A DNA stretch of 8,005 nt from Albimonas sp051747505 (GTDB lineage: Bacteria > Pseudomonadota > Alphaproteobacteria > Rhodobacterales > Rhodobacteraceae): assembly GCA_051747505.1 (NCBI GenBank), contig JBNJGE010000163.1, positions 1 to 8,005 on the forward strand, in the 5' to 3' direction. Shown piece by piece: positions 1 through 5,817 of the stretch. The notes under the pieces were generated by a model. The model saw only the letters and a program-made list of their open reading frames with translations, was not told the DNA's origin and did not search any database. The translations under genes and the position numbers were made by a program. The stretch's first letter is position 1. Each line of letters begins with the position of its first letter.

Positions 1-233
1 AACAGGGCCGCCAGCATGAAAGGCAACAGCCCCAGCGCGACCGGCGTGCCCAGAAGCGGGATGAGCGGCAGGGCCAGCATCACGGCGGTGCCGACCATGA
101 CGTACACGAAGCCGCGGTCGCTGAGCGATCGGTGCGGCCACAGCGTCACCTCGTAGATCGGCGGGTCCGAACGGGAGACGGCCGGGGGCTCGGCCCCGGC
201 CGTCCGGTCGTCTTCGCGAAAGCGCTCGCCCAT
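1..233 (-). CDS. DUF2244 family membrane protein, 3' part cut by window edge
   Basis: The first 77 codons of a gene that leaves the window on the left. Residues 1-25 are a polar, variable N-terminus. Residues 26-37 read IYEVTLWPHRSL, followed by SDRGF, which I recognise from memory as the opening signature of DUF2244 proteins, small inner-membrane proteins common in Alphaproteobacteria. Two hydrophobic stretches follow (about 43-61 and 63-77), as expected for a membrane hairpin. The function of the family is not established. The ATG overlaps the ctaD stop codon (TGATG) and has no clear Shine-Dalgarno of its own, so translation is probably coupled to ctaD by termination-reinitiation. This suggests, without proving, a role connected with the cytochrome oxidase. 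The family call is fairly secure; the role is open. Confidence 0.85.
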   Translation of the reverse strand, partial: MGERFREDDRTAGAEPPAVSRSDPPIYEVTLWPHRSLSDRGFVYVMVGTAVMLALPLIPLLGTPVALGLLPFMLAAL

Positions 234-1876
234 CAGTGGTGGGGCTGCTTGTCCCACATCTCCGGGGTCGGGAGCGTCTCGAAGGTGTGGGCCGGCGGCG
301 GGTTGGGCAGCGTCCACTCCAGCGTGTCCGCGTGCTCGCCCCAGTAGGCGTTCTCCGTCAGCTTCTCGCCCGAGCGCAGGGTGACCCATACGATGTAGAA
401 GAACAGCAGGAAGGAGGCGAAGGACAGGAACGCGCCGTAGGAGCTGATCTCGTTCCAGAAGGCGAACTGCTCCGGGTAGTCGATGTAGCGGCGCGGCATC
501 CCCTGACGGCCCAGGAAGTGCTGGGGGAAGAAGGTGACGTTGACGCCCACGAACATCATCCAGAAGTGGATCTTGCCAAGCCGCTCCGGGTACTGGCGCC
601 CCGACATCTTTCCTATCCAGTAGTAGATGCCGGCGAAGATGGCGAAGACCGCCCCGATGCTCATCACGTAGTGGAAGTGGGCCACCACGAAGTAGGTGTC
701 GTGATAGGCCCGGTCGATGCCGGCCTGGGACAGGACCACGCCCGTCACGCCGCCCACGGTGAACAGGAAGATGAAGCCCAGCGCCCAGAGCATGGGCGTC
801 TTGAACTCCACCGACCCGCCCCACATCGTGGCGATCCAGCTGAAGATCTTGATGCCCGTGGGCACCGCGATGACCATCGTGGCCAGCATGAAGTAGGCCT
901 GCTGGGTGTGGCTCATGCCCACCGTGTACATGTGGTGCGCCCACACCACGAAGCCCAGCACGCCGATGCCGACCATGGCGTAGACCATGCCCAGATAGCC
1001 GAAGACCGGCTTCTTGGAGAAGGTCGCGACCACGTGGCTGATGATCCCGAAGCCCGGCACGATGACGATGTAGACCTCCGGATGCCCGAAGAACCAGAGC
1101 AGGTGCTGGTAGAGCACCGGGTCGCCGCCGCCCGCGGGGTCGAAGAAGGTCGTGCCGAAGTTGCGGTCCGTCAGCAGCATGGTGATGGCGCCGGCCAGAA
1201 CGGGCAGCGACAGCAGGATCAGGAAGCTGGTGACGAAGATCGACCAGGCGAACAGCGGCGTCTTGTGCAGCGTCATGCCCGGCGCGCGCATGTTCAGGAA
1301 GGTCGTGATCATGTTGATCGCGCCCAGGATCGACGAGGCGCCCGAGACGTGCACCGCGAAGATCGCGAGGTCCGTCGAATAGCCCGCCTCCTTGGTGGAC
1401 AGCGGCGCGTACAGCACCCATCCGATGCCGGAGCCCAGCTGCGCGTTGCCCCCCGGCGAGACCACCGACAGCACGGCCAGCGTGGTGCCCGCGACATACA
1501 GCCAGTAGCTGAGGTTGTTCATGCGCGGGAAGGCCATGTCCGGCGCGCCGATCATCAACGGCATGAAGTAGTTGCCGAAGCCGCCGAACAGCGCCGGGAT
1601 CACGACGAAGAACATCATGAGGATGCCGTGGGCCGTGATCATCACGTTCCACAGATGGCCGTTCGGCGTTACGCCGTCCTCCATCAGCATGTACTGGACG
1701 CCCGGCTCCATGAGCTCGAGGCGCATGTACATGGTGAAGGCCACCGAGATGAACCCGACGACGGCGGCCGTCACCAGGTAGAGGATCCCGATGTCCTTGT
1801 GGTTGGTCGAGAGGAACCACCGGGTGAAGAACCCCGGGTGGTGGTCGTCATGCGCGTGAACCGCCGCATCCGCCAT
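233..1876 (-). CDS. ctaD: aa3-type cytochrome c oxidase subunit I
   Basis: Catalytic, twelve-helix subunit of the terminal oxidase. It takes electrons originating from cytochrome c to the haem a3-CuB centre, reduces O2 to water and pumps protons across the inner membrane. The 547 residues contain the expected ligands: H83 and H402 for haem a, H400 for haem a3, and H265, H314 and H315 for CuB. Y269 in GHPEVY is the partner of the His-Tyr crosslink. D-channel residues D113 (APDMAF) and E267 are present, as is K-channel K343 (PTGIK). Numbering runs 11 below Paracoccus subunit I over this core. The C-terminus (EHADTLEWTLP, HTFETLP) is typical of the Paracoccus/Rhodobacter enzymes. The start MADAAVHAH was chosen because AGGAG lies 7 bases upstream; the frame stays open for 98 more codons, but these show no family similarity. 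ctaC, ctaB, ctaG and ctaE are not nearby. The gene lies downstream of lipB and overlaps the DUF2244 gene. Confidence 0.98.
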   Translation of the reverse strand: MADAAVHAHDDHHPGFFTRWFLSTNHKDIGILYLVTAAVVGFISVAFTMYMRLELMEPGVQYMLMEDGVTPNGHLWNVMITAHGILMMFFVVIPALFGGFGNYFMPLMIGAPDMAFPRMNNLSYWLYVAGTTLAVLSVVSPGGNAQLGSGIGWVLYAPLSTKEAGYSTDLAIFAVHVSGASSILGAINMITTFLNMRAPGMTLHKTPLFAWSIFVTSFLILLSLPVLAGAITMLLTDRNFGTTFFDPAGGGDPVLYQHLLWFFGHPEVYIVIVPGFGIISHVVATFSKKPVFGYLGMVYAMVGIGVLGFVVWAHHMYTVGMSHTQQAYFMLATMVIAVPTGIKIFSWIATMWGGSVEFKTPMLWALGFIFLFTVGGVTGVVLSQAGIDRAYHDTYFVVAHFHYVMSIGAVFAIFAGIYYWIGKMSGRQYPERLGKIHFWMMFVGVNVTFFPQHFLGRQGMPRRYIDYPEQFAFWNEISSYGAFLSFASFLLFFYIVWVTLRSGEKLTENAYWGEHADTLEWTLPNPPPAHTFETLPTPEMWDKQPHH

Positions 1877-1883
1877 GTCTGCA

Positions 1884-1888
1884 CTCCT
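1884..1888 (-). promoter_or_regulatory. Shine-Dalgarno AGGAG of ctaD
   Basis: AGGAG on the minus strand, 7 bases before the ATG at 1876. It settles the choice of the MADAAVHAH start over the upstream in-frame ATG at 2170. Confidence 0.8.
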
Positions 1889-1932
1889 GCCGCGAACGCC
1901 GGCCGGGCCGCGCCATCGTCGCCCCGACCGGT

Positions 1933-1959
1933 CCGGGCGCGCCCTCTCGGGGCGCCCGG
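1933..1959. repeat. 8-bp inverted repeat in the ctaD leader
   Basis: CCGGGCGC (1933-1940) and GCGCCCGG (1952-1959) are perfect reverse complements around an 11-base loop. If ctaD starts at the candidate promoter near 2060, this would be a hairpin in its untranslated leader. A T run lies beyond it on the plus strand (1970-1974), about 10 bases from the stem, too far for a typical terminator. In such GC-rich DNA chance occurrence is quite possible. Confidence 0.35.
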
Positions 1960-2023
1960 TCTGATCTCGTTTTTCCCGTCTCCGCGACGCGCCGGGCCTG
2001 GGCCCCTCGCGCCGAGAGTCTGC

Positions 2024-2041
2024 CGGGGCGCGCGCGCCCCG
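2024..2041. repeat. 18-base perfect palindrome CGGGGCGC/GCGCCCCG type
   Basis: Positions 2024-2041 equal their own reverse complement, composed only of G and C. It lies just downstream of the candidate ctaD -10 element. It could be an operator or part of a leader hairpin, or a chance result of alternating CG sequence. Confidence 0.35.
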
Positions 2042-2048
2042 CAATTCC

Positions 2049-2075
2049 GGCGGGAAGGATAGCGAATTTCCCGCC
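2049..2075. repeat. 8-bp inverted repeat around the candidate ctaD -10 element
   Basis: GGCGGGAA (2049-2056) and TTCCCGCC (2068-2075) are perfect reverse complements separated by 11 bases (arm centres 19 bp apart). The spacer and arm edge contain the minus-strand TATCCT proposed as the ctaD -10. The geometry fits a dimeric repressor site; a transcript hairpin ending lipB transcription is the alternative, but no T run follows it on the minus strand. Confidence 0.4.
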
Positions 2076-2083
2076 CCGGTCCA
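2056..2083 (-). promoter_or_regulatory. candidate sigma70-type promoter of ctaD
   Basis: On the minus strand, TGGACC (2083-2078) and TATCCT (2061-2056) are separated by 16 bases; each matches four of six consensus positions. Transcription would begin near 2049 and give a leader of about 170 bases before ctaD. It is the best candidate I see in this gap, but weak. Confidence 0.3.
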
Positions 2084-2084
2084 C

Positions 2085-2100
2085 GCGGCCATTTGGCCGC
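2085..2100. repeat. 6-bp inverted repeat upstream of the candidate ctaD -35
   Basis: GCGGCC, a four-base loop ATTT, and GGCCGC. It ends two bases from the proposed -35 hexamer, a position where an activator or repressor could bind. Could also be fortuitous. Confidence 0.3.
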
Positions 2101-2135
2101 TTTCGCAGCCCGGAACGCCGCGCCGGACCCCGCCA

Positions 2136-2156
2136 CGCCCGCGAGCCTCGCGGGCG
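2136..2156 (-). terminator. possible hairpin downstream of lipB
   Basis: CGCCCGCGAG (2136-2145) and CTCGCGGGCG (2147-2156) form a very stable 10-bp inverted repeat (effective loop three bases). It lies about 70 bases past the lipB stop codon. No T run follows on the minus strand, so a Rho-independent terminator in the strict sense is not shown; it may protect or pause the transcript. Confidence 0.35.
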
Positions 2157-2167
2157 GAACGATCAGG

Positions 2168-2207
2168 CATTTAAAGACACGCGCGCCGACGCGCTGGCGA
2201 TGCGTCG
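2168..2207 (-). terminator. weak terminator candidate just after lipB
   Basis: CGACGC and GCGTCG (2207-2202 and 2192-2187 on the minus strand) form a 6-bp stem with a 9-base loop. It begins 20 bases after the lipB stop and is followed by a spacer and GTCTTTAAAT. The stem is short and the T tract is separated from it, so support is limited. Confidence 0.25.
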
Positions 2208-2226
2208 CAACGTCCCGCCGCGCCCC

Positions 2227-2880
2227 TCAATCCTCGCCGAAAACCTCCGCGAAGCTCGCCTTCAGGGCCATGTCGAGCTCGGGCATCGTCGTCGTGAGCC
2301 CGAGATCGGCCAGCGAAGTGACGCCATGGCCGCGGATGCCGCAGGGCACGATTCCCTCGAAATGGCTCAGATCGGGCTCGAGATTGATCGCCACGCCGTG
2401 AAAGCTGACCCAGCGGCGCAGGCGCACGCCAATGGCCGCGATCTTGTCCTCGGCCGGGCTGCCGTCCGGCTGGCGCGGCTTGTCGGGGCGCACGACCCAG
2501 ACGCCGACGCGGCCCTCCCGCCGCTCGCCCGTCACGTTGAAGGCGGCGAGGGTTCGAATCACCCACTCCTCGAGGCTCCAGACGAAGCGGCGCACGTCCC
2601 GCCCCCGCCGGTTGAGGTCCAGCATGGCGTAAGCCACGCGCTGGCCGGGCCCGTGATAGGTGTATTCCCCGCCCCGTCTTGCTTCGAAGACGGGAAAGCG
2701 GTCGGGGTCGACCAGGTCCTCCGGCCGGGCGGAGGTCCCGGCGGTGTAGAGCGGCGGGTGCTCCAGCAGCCAGACCAGCTCCCCGGCCTCGCCGGCGCGG
2801 ATCGCCGCCACCCGCGCCTCCATCTGCGCGAGCGCCTCCTGGTAGGGCACGAGTCCGTCGCTGACCTGCCATTCGGGCAT
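2227..2880 (-). CDS. lipB: octanoyl-[acyl-carrier-protein]:protein octanoyltransferase
   Basis: Cytoplasmic enzyme that moves octanoate from acyl carrier protein onto the lysine of lipoyl domains (E2 subunits of 2-oxoacid dehydrogenases, GcvH). LipA then inserts sulphur to form lipoate. The 217 residues are the usual length and show the family signature: RGGEYTYHGPGQ at 69-80, K146 in DKIAAIGVR, and C180 in IVPCGIRGHGVTSL. K146 and C180 match the catalytic Lys-Cys pair known for LipB. The start at 2880 is supported by GGGGAGG five bases upstream. lipA is not in the window. A promoter candidate lies 48-76 bases upstream, divergent from tRNA-Leu. ctaD lies downstream on the same strand after 350 bases, so the two are probably separate transcription units. 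No oddities seen. Confidence 0.97.
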   Translation of the reverse strand: MPEWQVSDGLVPYQEALAQMEARVAAIRAGEAGELVWLLEHPPLYTAGTSARPEDLVDPDRFPVFEARRGGEYTYHGPGQRVAYAMLDLNRRGRDVRRFVWSLEEWVIRTLAAFNVTGERREGRVGVWVVRPDKPRQPDGSPAEDKIAAIGVRLRRWVSFHGVAINLEPDLSHFEGIVPCGIRGHGVTSLADLGLTTTMPELDMALKASFAEVFGED

Positions 2881-2927
2881 CGGGGCCTCCCCGTCGCGCG
2901 GACCGTCTGCGGCCCGCCGCGGGTGCG

Positions 2928-2956
2928 GTTATGACGCCCCCCGCGAGGTCCGGCAA
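2928..2956 (-). promoter_or_regulatory. candidate promoter of lipB
   Basis: Minus strand TTGCCG (2956-2951) and CATAAC (2933-2928) with a 17-base spacer, each four of six to the sigma70 consensus. Transcription would start near 2921, leaving a leader of about 40 bases before the lipB ATG. Confidence 0.45.
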
Positions 2957-2985
2957 GCGGGCGTCGCGGAAGGCCGGCGAGGGTC

Positions 2986-3014
2986 TTCACAAGCCCCGAC
3001 TCGAGTGCTACCTA
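2986..3014 (+). promoter_or_regulatory. candidate promoter of tRNA-Leu
   Basis: TTCACA (2986-2991, five of six to TTGACA), a 17-base spacer and a poor -10, TACCTA (3009-3014). It would start transcription about 15 bases before the mature tRNA 5' end, the expected distance. The -35 and spacing favour it; the -10 does not. Confidence 0.4.
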
Positions 3015-3034
3015 GCCGCCTGCCTGATGGTTCT

Positions 3035-3121
3035 GCGGTCGTGGCGGAATTGGTAGACGCGCAGCGTTGAGGTCGCTGTGGGGTAACACCCGTGGAAGTT
3101 CGAATCTTCTCGACCGCACCA
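3035..3121 (+). tRNA. tRNA-Leu, anticodon GAG
   Basis: An 87-base class II tRNA with the 3' CCA encoded. The acceptor stem GCGGTCG/CGACCGC pairs perfectly, with discriminator A at 3118. The D arm GCGGAATTGGTAGACGC is typical of bacterial leucine tRNAs. The anticodon stem CAGCG/CGCTG encloses loop TTGAGGT, giving anticodon GAG at 3069-3071, which reads CUC and, by wobble, CUU. A long variable arm (GGG-TAACA-CCC) marks the class II fold, and the T arm is GGAAG-TTCGAAT-CTTCT. It is a single gene with its own terminator. No integrase or duplicated tRNA 3' end is seen, so it is not visibly an island insertion site. Confidence 0.98.
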
Positions 3122-3139
3122 TCAGGGCGAAGCTGACGC

Positions 3140-3174
3140 CGAAAGGCCCCTGCCTCCCGCGCGGGGGCCTTTCG
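3140..3174 (+). terminator. Rho-independent-type terminator after tRNA-Leu
   Basis: CGAAAGGCCCC (3140-3150) pairs perfectly with GGGGCCTTTCG (3164-3174): an 11-bp stem with a 13-base loop, 18 bases past the CCA end. The A-rich 5' flank and T-containing 3' flank sit inside the stem, as in many terminators of GC-rich bacteria. It separates the tRNA from the downstream protein gene. Confidence 0.8.
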
Positions 3175-3261
3175 CGTTCCGGGGCCGCTGCGGCGGCCCG
3201 CATCGGGGCCGGGTTCGCGAAATCCGTGGCGCGGGGGGCGCGAAAAGGCCAACCTGAGACC

Positions 3262-4308
3262 ATGACCGCCGTCCCCGAGCCCATCGCCACCGCCTTCGCC
3301 GACCAGGCCCGGGCCTGCACCGGGCTGGGCTCCCCCTTCACCGCCCGGCTGCTCGCCGCCCTGCCCGCGCGGCTCGACCCCGAGACGGAATTCGGCGGGC
3401 GGATCCTGAGCTGGACGGGCGACGCGCGCGCCGACGCCCTGGCGCTGCGCGCGGCGGGCGCGCTGCACGCGCTGGCGCGGTCGGGACGGGCGCCCGGGAT
3501 GGCCTCGGCCTGGCCCCCGCAGGCCGGCGGCGACCCGGCGGAGGCCGCGGCTCGGGCCATCTCGGGCCACGACGCCTGGCTCGCCTCCTGGCTGGACTCG
3601 CCGCCCCAGACCAACGAGGTCGCCCGCGCCGCCGCCCTCATGACCGGCCTCGCGACGGTCGCCGCGCGCACTGGCCGGGCGCTGGAACTGCTGGAGATCG
3701 GCGCCTCGGCCGGGCTGAACCTCATCCCCGATGCCTACCGCCACGAACTCGGCGGCGTCGTGCTGGGCGACCCGGTCTCTCCGGTGACGCTGAGGCCGGA
3801 CTGGAACGGCCCGCCGCCGCCCGGCGCCACGCCGCGCATCCGGGCCCGGGCCGCCTGCGACCGCGCGCCCCTGGACCCCGCGGCGCCGGTCGACCGCGCC
3901 CGGCTCTTCGCCTATGTCTGGCCGGACCAGCCCGAGCGCCTCGCCCGCCTCTCTTCCGCGCTGGACCTCGCCGCCCGCCACGCCCCGCGGGTCGAACGCG
4001 CGGACGCGGCCGTCTGGCTGGTCGAGCGCCTCGCGACGCCGCAGCCCGAAGATGCGGCGCGGGTCGTGATGCACTCCATCACCTGGCAGTACCTGCCCGG
4101 CGAGACGCAGGCGGCCATCCGCGACGCCCTCTCCCGCGCGGGCGCGGCCGCCGGCCCCCGGTCCCCGGTCGCCTGGTTGCGCCTGGAGCCCGACGAGACG
4201 CCAGGCTCCGCCGCCCTGTCCCTCACCCTCTGGCCCGGCGGCCGGACAGAAGCGCTGGGGCGGGCCGACTTCCACGGCCGCTGGTTCCGGTCAGCCCCGG
4301 CCAGCTGA
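3262..4308 (+). CDS. DUF2332 family protein, possibly methyltransferase-like
   Basis: A 348-residue protein of a family I recognise from memory as DUF2332, without an established function. Family-like landmarks are FADQARACTGLGSPFTARL (12-30), SWTGD (50-54), QTNEVARAA (116-124), LLEIGASAGLNL (143-154), YVWPDQ (218-223), VMHSITWQYLP (269-279) and WLRLEP (305-310). The block at 143-154 resembles motif I of class I S-adenosylmethionine methyltransferases (hydrophobic strand, then acidic residue and a Gly-rich turn), but activity cannot be claimed. No signal peptide or membrane segment is seen, so it is likely cytoplasmic. The frame is open back to 3067 but overlaps the tRNA, so I chose ATG 3262; its Shine-Dalgarno is poor (AAGG 13 bases upstream or GAGA close by). 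The next gene follows 67 bases later on the same strand. Confidence 0.88.
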   Translation: MTAVPEPIATAFADQARACTGLGSPFTARLLAALPARLDPETEFGGRILSWTGDARADALALRAAGALHALARSGRAPGMASAWPPQAGGDPAEAAARAISGHDAWLASWLDSPPQTNEVARAAALMTGLATVAARTGRALELLEIGASAGLNLIPDAYRHELGGVVLGDPVSPVTLRPDWNGPPPPGATPRIRARAACDRAPLDPAAPVDRARLFAYVWPDQPERLARLSSALDLAARHAPRVERADAAVWLVERLATPQPEDAARVVMHSITWQYLPGETQAAIRDALSRAGAAAGPRSPVAWLRLEPDETPGSAALSLTLWPGGRTEALGRADFHGRWFRSAPAS

Positions 4309-4311
4309 CCC

Positions 4312-4341
4312 TTGCCAGGCGCCCCCTCGCGCGGCGATACC
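4312..4341 (+). promoter_or_regulatory. weak promoter candidate before the 422-residue gene
   Basis: TTGCCA (4312-4317, five of six to TTGACA), an 18-base spacer and GATACC (4336-4341, three of six). It starts four bases after the previous stop. It could make the downstream gene independent; read-through from the DUF2332 gene is equally possible. Confidence 0.25.
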
Positions 4342-4375
4342 TTGCCCCGGTTCCGCGTCCTCCCGAGGCCTCGCC

Positions 4376-5644
4376 ATGCGCAAGCTCCTGTTCTGGCTGA
4401 TCCTGCTGGCGATCCTCGTCGGCCCCGTCGCGTTCGTCCTCGCCGCCTTCGAGCCGGAACCCGCCCTGCCGCGCAGCGCCGCGCTCAGCCCGCAGCAGGC
4501 GCAGCAGTCCAAGGCGCTGGTCAAGCGCATCCGCGCCGCGCTCGGCGGCGCCGAGCCCGACCGGGCCACGGGCGAGATCACCGCCAGCCGCCGTGAGATC
4601 GACGGCCTGATCGCGGCCGGCGCGCGGGTCGTCTCCGGTCTGCGCGGACAGAGCGAAATCCGCCCCGACGGGCTGGGCGTGACCGTCTCCGCCCAGGCCC
4701 CCGGCCTGCCGCAGCTGGGCTGGATCAACCTTCGCGCCGAGGCGGCGGCCTCCGATCAGGGGCTGGAGCTGCGCGCGTTGCGCCTGGGGCGCATGGATCT
4801 GCCGCCGGGCCTCGGGCTCGCGGCTCTGCGCCTGGGCGCCGACGCGCTGCTTCAGGGCCAGCCGGGGACGCTCCTCGTCCACTCGGTGCGCGCCGTCGAA
4901 CCGCAAGGCGAGCGCGTGACCCTGCGGCTCGACCCGAGCGGGGCGGACGGCGAGTCTCTCTTCGACAGCGTGGTGGCCAGCGTCCGCAACGCCGCCGGCA
5001 TGAGCGACGGCGCTACCGTGCGTGAGCATTACGAGGCGATGGCGCAGGCCGCGCGGGAGGGCCGGCTGCCCGACCGGGGCTCCGTCGCCCCCTGGCTCGC
5101 CTTCGCCGCCGAGCGCGCCGCTGAGGGGCCCGGGGAACGCGCGGCCGCCCTGCTGGCGCTCGCCGCCCATTGCGGGGACAGGAGCGCGGTGGGGACCGCC
5201 GTCGGCGGCTTCGACGCGCCGCAGGGGCAGAGCGCCTGCGCGGGACTGACGCTCGCGGGCCGGCGCGACCTGCGCAAGCACTTCATTCTTTCCGCCGGGT
5301 TCCAGGCCGCGGGCGGCTCCGCCGTCTCCTTCGGAATGGGCGAGGTCAAGGAGCTGGTTGACGCCTCCGGAGGCGGCTCGGGATTCAGCTTCGACGATAT
5401 CGCCGCCGACCGGGCGGGCATCCGCTGGGCCGAGGCCATAGCCGACGCCGATCCCGAGGCTCTGGCCGAGATCGCGCGGAAATCGGGCGAGGAGACCGTC
5501 CTGATGCCCGCCATCGACGACCTGCCCTCCTTCATGCAGGAGGCCGAGTTCCGCGACCGCTACGGGCGCGTGGACAGCCCCCGCTACAAGGCGCAGCTCG
5601 CCGAGATCGACGCGCGCATCGACGCCCTGCCCCTCTATCGCTGA
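4376..5644 (+). CDS. conserved-looking hypothetical protein with one N-terminal membrane anchor
   Basis: I cannot name this 422-residue protein. Residues 4-24 (LLFWLILLAILVGPVAFVLAAF) form one hydrophobic segment after Met-Arg-Lys, reading as a signal anchor or uncleaved signal peptide, so the rest is probably periplasmic. An N-terminal part (about 38-142) alternates short polar and hydrophobic stretches and ends in LRALRLGRMDLP. A helical middle (about 214-300) has C266 and C288, the only cysteines, which could pair in the periplasm. The C-terminal block KHFILSAGFQ...GEVKELVD...GGSGFSFDDIAADRAG (301-348) resembles, from memory, the HF-S / G-KE-D / GFS-D-D-G pattern of YfiM-like DUF2279 lipoproteins; this is only a resemblance. 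GAGG lies 7 bases before the ATG. It sits between the DUF2332 gene and typA on the same strand, with gaps of 67 and 173 bases, so co-transcription with the former is possible. Confidence 0.85.
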   Translation: MRKLLFWLILLAILVGPVAFVLAAFEPEPALPRSAALSPQQAQQSKALVKRIRAALGGAEPDRATGEITASRREIDGLIAAGARVVSGLRGQSEIRPDGLGVTVSAQAPGLPQLGWINLRAEAAASDQGLELRALRLGRMDLPPGLGLAALRLGADALLQGQPGTLLVHSVRAVEPQGERVTLRLDPSGADGESLFDSVVASVRNAAGMSDGATVREHYEAMAQAAREGRLPDRGSVAPWLAFAAERAAEGPGERAAALLALAAHCGDRSAVGTAVGGFDAPQGQSACAGLTLAGRRDLRKHFILSAGFQAAGGSAVSFGMGEVKELVDASGGGSGFSFDDIAADRAGIRWAEAIADADPEALAEIARKSGEETVLMPAIDDLPSFMQEAEFRDRYGRVDSPRYKAQLAEIDARIDALPLYR

Positions 5645-5676
5645 GCGGACCGGACGGCGGGAGCGGGCTCCGCGGC

Positions 5677-5702
5677 GGGGGCGCGAGGCGGTGGCCGCCC
5701 CC
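5677..5702 (+). terminator. weak hairpin after the 422-residue gene
   Basis: GGGGGCG (5677-5683) and CGCCCCC (5696-5702), 12-base loop, 33 bases after the stop codon; a shorter GGCGG/CCGCC stem is nested inside. Only TTT at 5711-5713 follows. A possible terminator separating this gene from typA, but poorly supported. Confidence 0.3.
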
Positions 5703-5766
5703 AAGCCTCCTTTCGCCGCGCCCACTTGCCGCGGCGCAACAAATCCTCCATGTGAAGGTCGCATCC

Positions 5767-5795
5767 TTGCCGGCCGACCCGCCGGCCCTTGCCAT
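5767..5795 (+). promoter_or_regulatory. weak promoter candidate for typA
   Basis: TTGCCG (5767-5772), a 17-base spacer and TGCCAT (5790-5795). Transcription would begin near 5802, giving a leader of only about 16 bases, consistent with the lack of a Shine-Dalgarno before typA. The match is poor (four and three of six), and the spacer includes a GCCGGCC direct repeat. Confidence 0.2.
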
Positions 5796-5817
5796 CTGCT
5801 TCCGGACCCCCGCCTTC

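Larger units (their letters stand above)
1877..2226. other. 350-base intergenic region between lipB and ctaD
   Basis: No credible gene is seen here. Both strands have long open frames, but these follow from the high GC content and show no recognisable protein family. The region should hold the end of the lipB transcript and the promoter and leader of ctaD. It contains a weak sigma70-like candidate promoter and at least six perfect inverted repeats, listed separately. I found no TTGAT-N4-ATCAA FNR-type box, so oxygen control through FnrL is not visible. Confidence 0.6.

Noticed and set aside
236..2062. 608-codon open frame antisense to ctaD
   Set aside because: Low-complexity His/Arg/Asp/Val-rich product opposite a clear oxidase gene; a GC-driven shadow.
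1877..2170. 98-residue N-terminal extension of ctaD
   Set aside because: Arg/Gly/Pro-rich with no oxidase likeness; the start at 1876 has a good Shine-Dalgarno and the known family N-terminus.
3035..3121. tRNA-Leu as an integration site of a genomic island
   Set aside because: No integrase, no repeated tRNA 3' end and no change in composition on either side.
3067..3261. 65-residue N-terminal extension of the DUF2332 protein
   Set aside because: It would begin inside the tRNA-Leu gene and cross its terminator.
2929..5764. Two long minus-strand frames (2929-4275 and 4223-5764) opposite the DUF2332 and 422-residue genes
   Set aside because: Compositionally biased, and the first reads through the tRNA antisense. 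The plus-strand genes have recognisable motifs or a membrane anchor and plausible starts.
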